Assembly: GCF_900114845.1 (NCBI RefSeq)
Contig: NZ_FOUK01000005.1
Location: forward strand, 1 to 64,000
Direction: 5' to 3'
Origin: Pimelobacter simplex
GTDB taxonomy: Bacteria; Actinomycetota; Actinomycetes; Propionibacteriales; Nocardioidaceae
DNA: 64,000 nt
Made by a program: the position numbers and the translations under genes
Shown: positions 16,012-24,472 of the stretch, piece after piece
Layout of the letters: every line of letters starts with the position of its first letter
How positions within the stretch are numbered: position 1 is the stretch's first letter
Notes under the pieces: model-generated
The model's input: the letters and a program-made list of their open reading frames with translations, nothing else
The model's database searches: none
What the model was told of the DNA's origin: nothing

Positions 16012-16057
16012 TTGACACCGCACTGAACTCAGTTCAAACTAAACTGAATCCAGTTCG
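16012..16057 (+). promoter_or_regulatory. Promoter with double regulon A operators A4 and A5
   Basis: TTGACA (16012-16017) is followed after 17 bases by CAAACT (16035-16040). Operator A4, TGAACTCAGTTCA (16024-16036), fills the spacer; A5, TGAATCCAGTTCG (16045-16057, one mismatch), lies over the start of transcription. The two centres are 21 bases apart, two helical turns, which would allow side-by-side binding. It drives the long operon from 16078. Confidence 0.7.
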
Positions 16058-16077
16058 GCTCTGAAAGGACTACCACG

Positions 16078-16866
16078 ATGGTGGACACGGACCACGTTCT
16101 TCTCGAGAAGGACGGCGACGTCGCGCGGGTGTGGCTCAACCGACCCCACAAGATGAACGCCGTCACGGTGGAGCTGCTGCACCGGCTCGACGAGATCATC
16201 AAGGAGGTCGACGCCGACCCCGACCTGAAGGTGCTCGTCCTGCGGGGCGTGCAGAACCAGTTCTGCTCCGGCTTCGACCTCGACGAGCTGCTCTCCGACT
16301 TCATCGGCACCACCACCGCCATGGACGTCGCGGTGCTCAGCGCCCAGGTCTGCGACCGGCTCTATTCGATGAACACCCCGTCGATCGCGGTCCTCGAGGG
16401 CTACGTCACCGCCGGTGGCTTCGAGCTGATGATCTCGTGCGACTTCGCGATCGCCTCGGACGACGCCAAGATCGGCGACTTCCACATCCGGCGCGCGCTC
16501 TTCGGGGGCGCCGGCCCGATCTACCGCCTGCCGCGGATGATCGGCCTGCGCAAGACCAAGGAGCTCATGCTCACCGGCAAGCTCCTGTCGGGCCAGGAGG
16601 CCAAGGACTTCGACCTGATCAACGACTCGGCGCCCGCCGACGAGCTCGACCAGCGCGTCGAGGACTTCATCGGCACCCTCACCGACAAGTCCCCCTTCAT
16701 GATGAAGCTGACGAAGATGGCCATCAACCAGGGCCTCGACGCCGACGTGAAGTCGCTCATGATCATGGAGCACCTCGCCGTCGGCAACGCGCTGCAGTCC
16801 GAGGACGGCAAGGAGGGTGTCCAGGCCTTCCTCCAGAAGCGCGAGCCCAAGTGGGTCGGTCGCTGA
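16078..16866 (+). CDS. Enoyl-CoA hydratase/isomerase (crotonase) family protein
   Basis: A 262-residue crotonase. Oxyanion-hole segments are FCSGFDLDEL and the VTAGGFELMISCD stretch. The first usual catalytic Glu (in GGFEL) is kept, but the second, normally in a PEI motif, falls in GDFHIRR and is His. This suggests isomerase or another crotonase chemistry rather than simple hydration. The insertion after DELLSDFIGTTT is slightly longer than usual. It is the first gene of the operon behind operators A4/A5 and has an AAAGGA-type ribosome binding site. Confidence 0.85.
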   Translation: MVDTDHVLLEKDGDVARVWLNRPHKMNAVTVELLHRLDEIIKEVDADPDLKVLVLRGVQNQFCSGFDLDELLSDFIGTTTAMDVAVLSAQVCDRLYSMNTPSIAVLEGYVTAGGFELMISCDFAIASDDAKIGDFHIRRALFGGAGPIYRLPRMIGLRKTKELMLTGKLLSGQEAKDFDLINDSAPADELDQRVEDFIGTLTDKSPFMMKLTKMAINQGLDADVKSLMIMEHLAVGNALQSEDGKEGVQAFLQKREPKWVGR

Positions 16867-16912
16867 CCTGACACCCGCCCGCCGCGCTGGAATCTACGAG
16901 GAGAGCTGAGCC

Positions 16913-17305
16913 ATGACCGTCGAGACGACCGTGCCCGAGGCACCCGTGCTGAGGGGCAGCCGCTGTGCGGACTGCGGCAACGTCGCCTTCCCCGAGGCGG
17001 CGGGCTGCCAGCGGTGCGGGGGGACGGCGCTGTCCCCCCTCGACCTGGCGCGGCGCGGCACCGTCTGGGCCCACACGGTCCAGCGGTTCGCGCCCAAGTC
17101 TCCTCCGTACGTCCCCCCGGCGGGGGGCTTCGCGCCCTTCGCCGTGGGGTACGTCGAGCTCCCCGACGGCGTGCGCGTCGAGGCCGTCCTCGACGCGATC
17201 GACATCGACGACCCGGCCGAGCTGACCGGCGCGGTGGTCACCCTGGTGGCGACCGAGCCGGTGCCGCGGTTCGCCACCCGGCAGCACCAGGAGGCGGGCC
17301 GATGA
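16913..17305 (+). CDS. DUF35 OB-fold/zinc-ribbon protein, thiolase partner
   Basis: A 130-residue protein with an N-terminal rubredoxin-like zinc ribbon (C18, C21, C32, C35) followed by an OB-fold half (GTVWAHTVQRF to TLVATEPVPRF). DUF35 proteins bind SCP-x-type thiolases and are needed for their thiolase or retro-aldolase activity in steroid side-chain breakdown. The thiolase gene follows with an ATGA overlap, so the two form a complex by strong inference. Confidence 0.85.
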   Translation: MTVETTVPEAPVLRGSRCADCGNVAFPEAAGCQRCGGTALSPLDLARRGTVWAHTVQRFAPKSPPYVPPAGGFAPFAVGYVELPDGVRVEAVLDAIDIDDPAELTGAVVTLVATEPVPRFATRQHQEAGR

Positions 17306-18456
17306 GCGGCGGCGACGTCTCGATCATCGGTGCGGGGCTGTCGCGGTTCGGCCGCCAGCCCGGGGTCTCCGGCAGGGAGATGGCCGTCCAGGCGATCCAC
17401 GCCGCGCTGGCGGATGCGGGCCTCACCTGGCCCGACGTCCAGGTCGCCTTCGGCGGCAGCGACGGCGCCGGGCTCGCCGACACCCTCGTCGCCGAGCTGG
17501 GCCTGACCGGCATCCCGTTCACCAACGTCAAGAACGGCTGTGCCACGGGCGGCAGCGCCCTGGTCGCGGCCGTCAACGCGATCCGCTCCGGCGCTGCGGA
17601 GATCGCGCTCGCCGTCGGATTCGACAAGCACCCGCGCGGCGCCTTCGACCCGCGGCCCGAGGACTGGGGCCTGCCTGTCGGCTACGGCGAGGCCGGCCTG
17701 ATGGTGACCACGCAGTTCTTCGCGGTGAAGATCGCCCGCTACCTGCGCGAGCACGACCTGCCCGCGAGTCTGCTCGCCACGATCGCCGCGAAGGCCTACC
17801 GCAACGGCGCGCTCAACCCCAACGCCTGGCGCCGCGAGCCGATGACCGAGGAGCAGGTCGCCGGGGCCGCGATGGTCAACGACCCCCTCACCCAGTACAT
17901 GTTCTGCTCGCCGGGCGAGGGCGGCGCGGCCGTCGTCGTCGCGACGCCGGCCGTGGCGAAGCGGCTTGGCGCCCGAGCGGTCAAGCTGCTCGCGGTCGCC
18001 CCGCGCACCCGGGCCTTCGGCACCTTCGAGGTGTTCAGCCCCGCGATCCAGGGCGAGGGCACGCCGACGAGCGTCAGCACGGTCGCGGCCCGGGCCGCGT
18101 TCGAGATGGCGGGCGTCGCGCCCGCCGACATCGACGTCGCCCAGCTGCAGGACACCGAGAGCGGTGCCGAGCTCATGCACCTGGCCGAGACCGGCTTCTG
18201 CGCGCACGGCGAGCAGGAGAAGTGGATCGCCGAGGGCGCCACCGAGATCGGCGGCCGGCTCCCGGTCAACACCGACGGCGGCTGCATCGCCAACGGCGAG
18301 CCCATCGGCGCCTCGGGCCTGCGCCAGGTCCACGAGATCGTGACCCAGCTCCGGGGCGAGGCGGGCGCCCGCCAGGTGCCCGGCAACCCGCGCCTCGGTT
18401 TCACCCACGTGTACGGCGCACCCGGCATCAGCGCGTGCGCGGTCCTGGAGGCCTGA
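17302..18456 (+). CDS. SCP-x/Ltp2-type thiolase or retro-aldolase
   Basis: A 384-residue thiolase-fold protein. The nucleophilic Cys position is in VKNGCATGGSAL (C80), and the C-terminal half has NTDGGCIANGEPIGASGL and FTHVYGAPGISACAVLEA. Residues that distinguish thiolase from the retro-aldolase Ltp2 cannot be decided by eye, but pairing with a DUF35 protein is typical of both. It would release acetyl- or propionyl-CoA or split a beta-hydroxy acyl-CoA. One base separates its stop from the next acyl-CoA dehydrogenase. Confidence 0.8.
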   Translation: MSGGDVSIIGAGLSRFGRQPGVSGREMAVQAIHAALADAGLTWPDVQVAFGGSDGAGLADTLVAELGLTGIPFTNVKNGCATGGSALVAAVNAIRSGAAEIALAVGFDKHPRGAFDPRPEDWGLPVGYGEAGLMVTTQFFAVKIARYLREHDLPASLLATIAAKAYRNGALNPNAWRREPMTEEQVAGAAMVNDPLTQYMFCSPGEGGAAVVVATPAVAKRLGARAVKLLAVAPRTRAFGTFEVFSPAIQGEGTPTSVSTVAARAAFEMAGVAPADIDVAQLQDTESGAELMHLAETGFCAHGEQEKWIAEGATEIGGRLPVNTDGGCIANGEPIGASGLRQVHEIVTQLRGEAGARQVPGNPRLGFTHVYGAPGISACAVLEA

Positions 18457-18457
18457 G

Positions 18458-19651
18458 ATGAGCACCCCCGACCTCGACGCCTTCGTCGCCGACGCCCACG
18501 CCTGGCTGTCGTCGGTGGCCGCGCCCAGCACCCAGCGCGCCTGGGGCGAGGGGAGCGACGCCGTCGCCGTCTTCGAGAACTGGACCGCCGACGAGGAGCG
18601 CGCCGAGACCGACCGCATCCGCGCCTACGAGCAGGCCAAGTACGACGCCGGGTTCGGCGCGATCACCTGGGCCCCCGAGTACGGCGGGCGGAACCTCCCC
18701 GCGTCGTACCTGCTGGCGTTCCGGCGTGCCGAGGCCGGGTACGACGTCCCGCGGCGCACCGAGATGTTCCCGGTGACCCAGCAGCTGATCGCGCCGACGA
18801 TCGCGCAGTGGGGGACCGACGAGCAGCGGTCGACGTACGTCCGGGCGATGCTGCGGACCGACGTGATCGCGTGCCAGTTGTTCTCCGAGACCGAGGCCGG
18901 CTCCGACCTCGCAGCGGTGCGCACCCGCGCCGCGCGCGACGGCGACGGCTGGCGGCTCGACGGGCACAAGGTGTGGACCTCGGGTGCGCGCGTCGCCGAC
19001 TACGGCGTCGCCATCACGCGCACCGACCCGGCGAGCGCGAAGCACGCCGGCCTGACCGCCTTCATCGTGCCGATGGACGCGCCGGGCGTCTCGGTGCGCC
19101 CCATCCGGCAGATGACCGGCGGCAGCTCGTTCAACGAGGTCTACCTCGACGACGTCCACCTCGACGACGCCCACCGGCTCGGCCCCGAGGGCCAGGGCTG
19201 GAAGGTCGCGCTGACGGTGCTCGCCTCCGAGCGCCTGGACTCGGGCAACCTCGGGCTCGAGAACGCCGACCAGGCCGTCGAGCTCGCCCGCAACCTGGGC
19301 CGGCCGCTCACCGAGATCGAGCGGGACGCGGTCGCCGACCTCGTCACCCGCAGCTACGTCCAGCGGCTGACCGGCATGCGCGTCGCCGCCGCCGTCGTCG
19401 CGGGCGCGGACCCCGGCCCGGAGGCGTCGGTGGGCAAGCTGCTCGCCACCGACACGATGGCGCGCACCTCCGAGGTCGCCCGGCTGCTGCTCGGTCCCGA
19501 GCTCACCGTGCAGGGCGAGCGCTGGGGCACCTGGGCCTGGACCGAGCACGTCCTCGGCGCACCGGGCTACCGGATCGCCGGCGGGACCGACGAGATCCAG
19601 CACAACATCCTCGCCGAGCGGGTGCTCGGCCTGCCCCGGGAGCCGCGCTGA
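18458..19651 (+). CDS. Acyl-CoA dehydrogenase
   Basis: A 397-residue acyl-CoA dehydrogenase with the full domain order. FAD/substrate motifs are CQLFSETEAGSDLAA (about residues 138-152), VWTSGARVADY and the C-terminal RIAGGTDEIQHNILAERVLG. The GTDEIQ element is that of flavin-binding, catalytically complete subunits, so this is the likely partner of the incomplete subunit encoded at 9065 or it acts on its own. In the crotonase-DUF35-thiolase operon. Confidence 0.85.
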   Translation: MSTPDLDAFVADAHAWLSSVAAPSTQRAWGEGSDAVAVFENWTADEERAETDRIRAYEQAKYDAGFGAITWAPEYGGRNLPASYLLAFRRAEAGYDVPRRTEMFPVTQQLIAPTIAQWGTDEQRSTYVRAMLRTDVIACQLFSETEAGSDLAAVRTRAARDGDGWRLDGHKVWTSGARVADYGVAITRTDPASAKHAGLTAFIVPMDAPGVSVRPIRQMTGGSSFNEVYLDDVHLDDAHRLGPEGQGWKVALTVLASERLDSGNLGLENADQAVELARNLGRPLTEIERDAVADLVTRSYVQRLTGMRVAAAVVAGADPGPEASVGKLLATDTMARTSEVARLLLGPELTVQGERWGTWAWTEHVLGAPGYRIAGGTDEIQHNILAERVLGLPREPR

Positions 19652-20610
19652 TGACCACCGTGGACCTCCAGGAACGCGTCGTCGCCGGGCTCCGGGCCAA
19701 CGGTGTCGACGGCGAGCCGACGACCCTCGAGCCGATGCTCGGCGGACACTCCGGGCTGACCTACAAGATCGCCCTCGGCGAGCAGTGGTTCGTCGTCAAG
19801 GCGGTCCCGCCCGGCCAGCGCGCGATCGGTCGCCACGACATGCTGCGCCAGGCACGGATCATGGCCGCGCTGGCGGGCACCGACGTCCCGGTGCCACGGA
19901 TCCGCGCGACCGACGCGGTGGAGCCGGGCTGGTTCGCCATGGAGCTGGTCGCGGGGGAGTCGCTCGAGCCCGTGCTCGACGACCCTGCCCTGGAGCCGGT
20001 GCTCGCCGCCGCCCGGATGCTGCGAGCGGCCGAGATCCTGCCGCGCCTGCACGGCGTCCCGCTCGACCGGCTGCCGGTCGACGGCGACCCGCTCTCACCC
20101 GCCGACGAGCTCGCACGCTGGTCGTGCACGATGGGCGCCGTCCCGCCGGAGCTCGTGCCGGGCGCGGCCCGTCTCGAGGCACTGCTGCGGGGTGCGGTCC
20201 CCGAGGCCGTGGCGCCGGTGCTGGTCCACGGCGACTACCGGCTGGGCAACATCCTGTCGGTCGGCACCGAGCCCGCAGCGCTCATCGACTGGGAGATCTG
20301 GAGCCCGGGCGACCCGCGGGTCGAGCTCGGCTGGTTCCTCGTCTTCGCCGACGGGGCGAACTTCCCGGGCGTGGGCCGTGAGGTCCCCGGTCTGCCGGAC
20401 GCCGACGAGCTCGTCGCCCGGTACGCCGGGGACGGGCCGGTCCCGCGCGACCTGACCTGGTTCGACGCCCTGGGCCGCTTCAAGATGGCGGCGATCATGG
20501 GCCACAACCTGCGTCGTCACCGCGAGGGCCGGCACCACGACCCGGACCAGGAGAAGCTGCCCGCCACCATCCAGCGGCTCATCGAGACCGGCACCGACCG
20601 GCTCGGCTGA
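19651..20610 (+). CDS. Aminoglycoside phosphotransferase-like kinase (ACAD10 type)
   Basis: A 319-residue kinase-fold protein. The Lys of the ATP site is in WFVVKAVPPG, the catalytic loop is VLVHGDYRLGNIL (Asp and Asn present) and the metal site is LIDWEIWSPGDP. Such proteins are fused to or encoded beside acyl-CoA dehydrogenases in ACAD10/11-like systems, where they phosphorylate 4-hydroxyacyl-CoA so that phosphate can be eliminated. It lies exactly between two acyl-CoA dehydrogenase genes, which supports such a role. The ATG overlaps the previous stop. Confidence 0.8.
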   Translation: MTTVDLQERVVAGLRANGVDGEPTTLEPMLGGHSGLTYKIALGEQWFVVKAVPPGQRAIGRHDMLRQARIMAALAGTDVPVPRIRATDAVEPGWFAMELVAGESLEPVLDDPALEPVLAAARMLRAAEILPRLHGVPLDRLPVDGDPLSPADELARWSCTMGAVPPELVPGAARLEALLRGAVPEAVAPVLVHGDYRLGNILSVGTEPAALIDWEIWSPGDPRVELGWFLVFADGANFPGVGREVPGLPDADELVARYAGDGPVPRDLTWFDALGRFKMAAIMGHNLRRHREGRHHDPDQEKLPATIQRLIETGTDRLG

Positions 20611-20648
20611 GCCGTCCCATCCCACCGCAACGACGCGAGAGGCAATCC

Positions 20649-21872
20649 GTGGACTTCGCACCCACCGCCCGTACCGCCGACCTGGCCGCCCGGCTCGAGT
20701 CGTTCATGACCGAGCACGTGTATCCCGCCGAGCCGGTCTACGACGCGCAGGTCGCCGCGAACGACAACCCGCACGAGCAGCCGCAGGTGATGCGCGACCT
20801 GCAGCGGATCGCCCGCGAGCAGGGGCTGTGGAACCTCTTCATGACGCACGGCGACCGCGGTGCCGGACTCACCAACCTGGAGTACGCGCCGCTCGCCGAG
20901 ATCGTCGGCCGCTCGATCATCGGCAACGAGGCGATCAACTGCTCGGCGCCCGACACCGGCAACATGGAGATCCTCGCCATGTACGGCACCGAGCAGCAGC
21001 AGAAGGAGTGGCTGGACCCGCTGCTGGCCTGCGAGATCCGCTCCGCCTTCGCGATGACCGAGCCCGCGGTCGCGAGCTCCGACGCGCGCAACATCACTTC
21101 GACGATCCGCCGCGACGGCGACCACTACGTCGTCAACGGCCGCAAGTGGTACACCTCCGGCGTCCTCGACCCGGACTGCAAGCTGATCATCTTCATGGGC
21201 AAGTCCGACCCCGAGGCCTCGACCTACCGGCAGCAGAGCATGATCCTGGTCCCGGCCGATGCCGCGGGCGTCGAGGTGGTCCGCGACCTCCCGATGTTCG
21301 GCTACCACGACCGGCTCGGCCACGGCGAGGTCACCTTCACCGACGTCCGGGTGCCCGTCGAGAACATGCTCGGCGAGGAGGGCGACGGCTTCGCCATCGC
21401 CCAGGGCCGGCTCGGACCGGGCCGCATGCACTACGCCATGCGCGCGATCGGGATGGCCGAGCGGGCCCTCGACCTGATGTGCCAGCGGGCCGCGAGCCGC
21501 GAGGCCTTCGGCGGACCGCTCGCCGACCAGGGTGTCGTCCGCGAGTGGATCGGCCGGAGCCGGATGGAGATCGACCAGATCCGCCTCTATACGTTCAAGG
21601 CAGCCTGGCTGATGGACACGACCGGCAACGCGTCCGCGCGGACGGAGGTCGCCGCCATCAAGGTCGCCGCGATGGAGGTCGCCCACAACGTCGTCGACCG
21701 CGCTGTCCAGACCTGGGGTGCGGCCGGCGTCAGCGACGACACCGTCCTCGCCCGCCTCTACGCGCTGACCCGCGCGTTGCAGGTCGCCGACGGCCCCACC
21801 GAGGTCCACCTGCGGAGCATCGCGTTGCGCGAGCTCAAGAAGCACGCGGCACCGAAGGAGGCGCGCTCGTGA
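20649..21872 (+). CDS. Acyl-CoA dehydrogenase (ACAD10/11-like)
   Basis: A 407-residue acyl-CoA dehydrogenase. Recognisable are SAFAMTEPAVASSDARN, the DHYVVNGRKWYTSGV strand pair, and C-terminal RALQVADGPTEVHLRSIALRELKK. The N-terminal helix and the GPTEVH motif match the ACAD10/11 group, whose partner kinases resemble the gene just upstream. GTG start preceded by a GAGAGG-like site. It may work on 4-hydroxy or branched acyl-CoA esters of the pathway. Confidence 0.85.
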   Translation: MDFAPTARTADLAARLESFMTEHVYPAEPVYDAQVAANDNPHEQPQVMRDLQRIAREQGLWNLFMTHGDRGAGLTNLEYAPLAEIVGRSIIGNEAINCSAPDTGNMEILAMYGTEQQQKEWLDPLLACEIRSAFAMTEPAVASSDARNITSTIRRDGDHYVVNGRKWYTSGVLDPDCKLIIFMGKSDPEASTYRQQSMILVPADAAGVEVVRDLPMFGYHDRLGHGEVTFTDVRVPVENMLGEEGDGFAIAQGRLGPGRMHYAMRAIGMAERALDLMCQRAASREAFGGPLADQGVVREWIGRSRMEIDQIRLYTFKAAWLMDTTGNASARTEVAAIKVAAMEVAHNVVDRAVQTWGAAGVSDDTVLARLYALTRALQVADGPTEVHLRSIALRELKKHAAPKEARS

Positions 21873-22624
21873 CCGGCGTCCTCGACGGGAAGGTCGCGCT
21901 CGTCACCGGGGCCACCCGCGGCCTGGGCCGCGCGATCGCCGAAGCCATGGCCGCGGAGGGGGCGACCGTGGTCGTGTCCAGCCGCAAGGCCGATGCCTGT
22001 GAGCGGGTCGCGGCCGAGATCACCGCGAGCGCTGGCGTGAAGGCCCACCCCCTGCCGCTCCACGTCGGCGACTGGGACGCGATCGAGCCCGCGGTCGACG
22101 CGATCGTCGCGGAGCACGGGCGGATCGACGTCCTGGTCAACAACGCCGGCATCGCGCCGCTCGCACCCTCGGCGAAGGACGTCACCGAGTCGCTCTTCGA
22201 CAAGACGATCGACGTCAACCTCAAGGGGCCCTTCCGGCTGATGGCGGTGGCCGGTGCCCACATGGTCGCCGCCGGCGGGGGCTCGATCATCAACATCTCG
22301 AGCATCGGCGCCGAGCGGCCGAGCCCTCCGGAGGCGACGTACGCCGCGTCCAAGAACGGCTTGAACGCGCTCACCCGGGCCTTCGCCCAGGAGTACGCCC
22401 CGCACGTGCGCGTCAACTGCGTGATGCCCGGCGCCTTCGCCACCGACATGGCCGGTGACTGGGACGACGAGTTCCTCGAGCTCGTCACCGACCGGCTGCC
22501 CGCCGAGCGCCTCGGCGACCCGAAGGAGCTCGCCGGGATGGTCGTGCACCTCGCCTCCGACGTCGCGGGCTACACGACCGGCGCGCTCATCCCGGTGGAC
22601 GGCGGCCGGACGGCGGTCTACTGA
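21869..22624 (+). CDS. Short-chain dehydrogenase/reductase
   Basis: A 251-residue classical SDR: cofactor motif GATRGLG, SSRKAD at the end of the second strand (Arg suggests NADP(H)), NNAG, catalytic Ser in NISSIG and YAASKNG in the active site. C-terminal TTGALIPVDGGR is typical of FabG-like enzymes. GTG start with four-base overlap to the dehydrogenase gene. Probably a 3-hydroxyacyl-CoA or ring hydroxyl dehydrogenase. Confidence 0.85.
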   Translation: MTGVLDGKVALVTGATRGLGRAIAEAMAAEGATVVVSSRKADACERVAAEITASAGVKAHPLPLHVGDWDAIEPAVDAIVAEHGRIDVLVNNAGIAPLAPSAKDVTESLFDKTIDVNLKGPFRLMAVAGAHMVAAGGGSIINISSIGAERPSPPEATYAASKNGLNALTRAFAQEYAPHVRVNCVMPGAFATDMAGDWDDEFLELVTDRLPAERLGDPKELAGMVVHLASDVAGYTTGALIPVDGGRTAVY

Positions 22625-23391
22625 TGGCCGGATCCGGGCCCGCGCTGTTCGACCTGACCGGCCGGGTCGCGATCGTGACCGGCGCGTCGTCCGGTCTGGG
22701 CGACGGCTTCGCCCGGACCCTCGGTGCCGCCGGGGCGACGGTCGTCGCCGCCGCGCGACGGGTCGATCGGCTCGAGGCCCTGGCTGCCGAGATCCCCGGC
22801 CTGGTGCCGGTGGAGTGCGACGTGACCGACCCCGACGACCGGGCCCGGCTCGTGGCCACCGCCACGGCCATCAACGGCGGGGTCGACGTGCTGGTGAACA
22901 ATGCGGGCATGCCCGGTCCGCCCGACGCGCTCACCGAGACGCCGGAGGAGTTCGACGCGATCCTCACCCTGAACCTCGCGGCCGGCGTGCGCCTCGCCGT
23001 CGAGGTGGCCCGCACGCTGCCCGAGGACCGCGGCGCGTCGATCATCAACATCTCCTCCGTGGTCGGCCTGGTGTCGACAGCTCCCATCGGGGGCGCCGGG
23101 TACGCCGCGTCGAAGGCCGCGGTCATCGGTGTGACCCGCGAGCTCGCCGGCCAGTGGGGCCGGCGTGGGATCCGGGTCAACGCGCTCGTGCCCGGCTGGT
23201 TCGACACCGAGATGACCGACGGCCTCTTCAGCAACGAGAAGTCGGCCGGCTGGGTGCGGCGCAACACCATGCTGGGCCGCGGCGGCCGGGCCGGTGAGGT
23301 CGACGGTGCTCTGCTCTTCCTCGCCTCGGACGCGGCGAGCTATGTCACCGGACAGGTCGTCGCCGTCGATGGAGGGTGGACGGCCCGATGA
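22624..23391 (+). CDS. Short-chain dehydrogenase/reductase
   Basis: A 255-residue classical SDR with GASSGLG cofactor motif, ARRVDR after strand two (NADP(H) likely), NNAGMPG, catalytic Ser in NISSVVG and YAASKAA. It follows directly on the previous SDR (TGATG overlap) but differs enough to be a distinct enzyme rather than a recent duplicate. Likely another alcohol/ketone step of the regulon A pathway. Confidence 0.85.
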   Translation: MAGSGPALFDLTGRVAIVTGASSGLGDGFARTLGAAGATVVAAARRVDRLEALAAEIPGLVPVECDVTDPDDRARLVATATAINGGVDVLVNNAGMPGPPDALTETPEEFDAILTLNLAAGVRLAVEVARTLPEDRGASIINISSVVGLVSTAPIGGAGYAASKAAVIGVTRELAGQWGRRGIRVNALVPGWFDTEMTDGLFSNEKSAGWVRRNTMLGRGGRAGEVDGALLFLASDAASYVTGQVVAVDGGWTAR

Positions 23392-24440
23392 CCCTGCCTG
23401 ACACCATGCGAGCCTGGCGCCTGCACACCTGGGGTGAGGCGCCCGAGCTCGTCGAGGTGCCGGTACCGGTCCCCTCGGGCGAGCAGCTGCTGCTCCGCGT
23501 CGAGGCGGCCGGGCTGTGCCACTCGGACCTGCACATCATGGACGCTGCACCGGGTCAGCTGCCCTACGAGCTTCCGTTCACGCTCGGCCACGAGGTGGTC
23601 GGCACCGTCGTCGCGGCCGGCGACGCCGTCCGCCAGCCGTGGCTCGGACGACGGGTCGCCGTGCACGGCGTCTGGTCCTGCGGCCGGTGCCGGCAGTGCC
23701 GGCGCGGGCGCGACAACTACTGCTCCGAGCTGACCGGTCCGATCGGCAACGGCATCGGGTACGACGGCGGGCTGGCCGACTACCTGCTGGTCCCCGCCGC
23801 CCGCCACCTCGTGCCGGCGGACGACGCCGACCCGGTCGCGCTCGCACCGCTCACCGACGCCGGCCTGACGGCGCAGCACGCGCTGCGCGCCGCCGGGACC
23901 GACCTGCGCGGCGCGACCGTCGTGGTGATCGGGATCGGCGGCCTGGGCCACCTCGCGCTGCAGCTGCTCGCCCGTCAGGAGCCGGTCTGCGTCGTGGGCG
24001 TCGACCCGCGTGCCGAGGCCCGCGCCCTTGGGCTGCGGCTCGGCGCCGACGCGGTGGTCGCGTCCACCGCCGACGCCGCGGAGTGGCTCGAAGGGGGCCA
24101 TCACGGCTCCGGTGCCGACGTGGTCCTCGACTTCGTCGGTGCGCAGGAGACGATCGACGCTGCCGCGCGGATCCTCGCGCCGGGCGGCCGGGTCAGCGTC
24201 GTCGGGTCGGCCGGAGGACGCCTCACGGTGGCGAAGGGCGGCGACCTCCCCCGCGGGTGGGGGTTCGTGGCGCCGTTCTGGGGTCCCCACCAGGACCTCG
24301 CCGACGTCGTCGCGCTGGCCCGCACGGGCGGCGTCCACGCCCGCACCGAGACCTACACCCTCGCGGAGGCGATGACCGCCTACGACCGGCTCCGGCAGGG
24401 GCTGGTCCAGGGCCGGGCCGTCGTCTCGTCGCGGGCATGA
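23388..24440 (+). CDS. Zinc-dependent alcohol dehydrogenase (MDR family)
   Basis: A 350-residue medium-chain dehydrogenase. Catalytic zinc residues are in GLCHSDLH and the LGHEVVG segment; a structural zinc lobe is complete (CGRCRQCRRGRDNYC, four Cys). The Rossmann motif is GIGGLGHLALQLLA. The ATG at 23388 gives an ATGA overlap with the SDR stop; a longer in-frame start at 23376 is less likely. It would oxidise a primary or cyclic alcohol before CoA activation. Confidence 0.85.
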   Translation: MTLPDTMRAWRLHTWGEAPELVEVPVPVPSGEQLLLRVEAAGLCHSDLHIMDAAPGQLPYELPFTLGHEVVGTVVAAGDAVRQPWLGRRVAVHGVWSCGRCRQCRRGRDNYCSELTGPIGNGIGYDGGLADYLLVPAARHLVPADDADPVALAPLTDAGLTAQHALRAAGTDLRGATVVVIGIGGLGHLALQLLARQEPVCVVGVDPRAEARALGLRLGADAVVASTADAAEWLEGGHHGSGADVVLDFVGAQETIDAAARILAPGGRVSVVGSAGGRLTVAKGGDLPRGWGFVAPFWGPHQDLADVVALARTGGVHARTETYTLAEAMTAYDRLRQGLVQGRAVVSSRA

Positions 24441-24472
24441 GCACCATCGAGCTGGAGGAGACCATCGCATGA
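24437..24472 (+). CDS. Possible 11-residue coupling micro-ORF (MSTIELEETIA)
   Basis: The 28-base gap between the alcohol dehydrogenase stop and the acyl-CoA ligase ATG is spanned exactly by an 11-codon frame. Its ATG overlaps the upstream stop (ATGA) and its stop overlaps the downstream ATG (ATGA), and it contains a GGAGGAG ribosome binding site for the ligase. It could keep ribosomes coupled across the gap. No peptide function is implied. Confidence 0.35.
   Translation: MSTIELEETIA

Noticed and set aside
17302..18456. Calling the thiolase-fold protein an Ltp2 aldolase outright
   Set aside because: Residues that separate aldolase from thiolase activity cannot be judged without an alignment.
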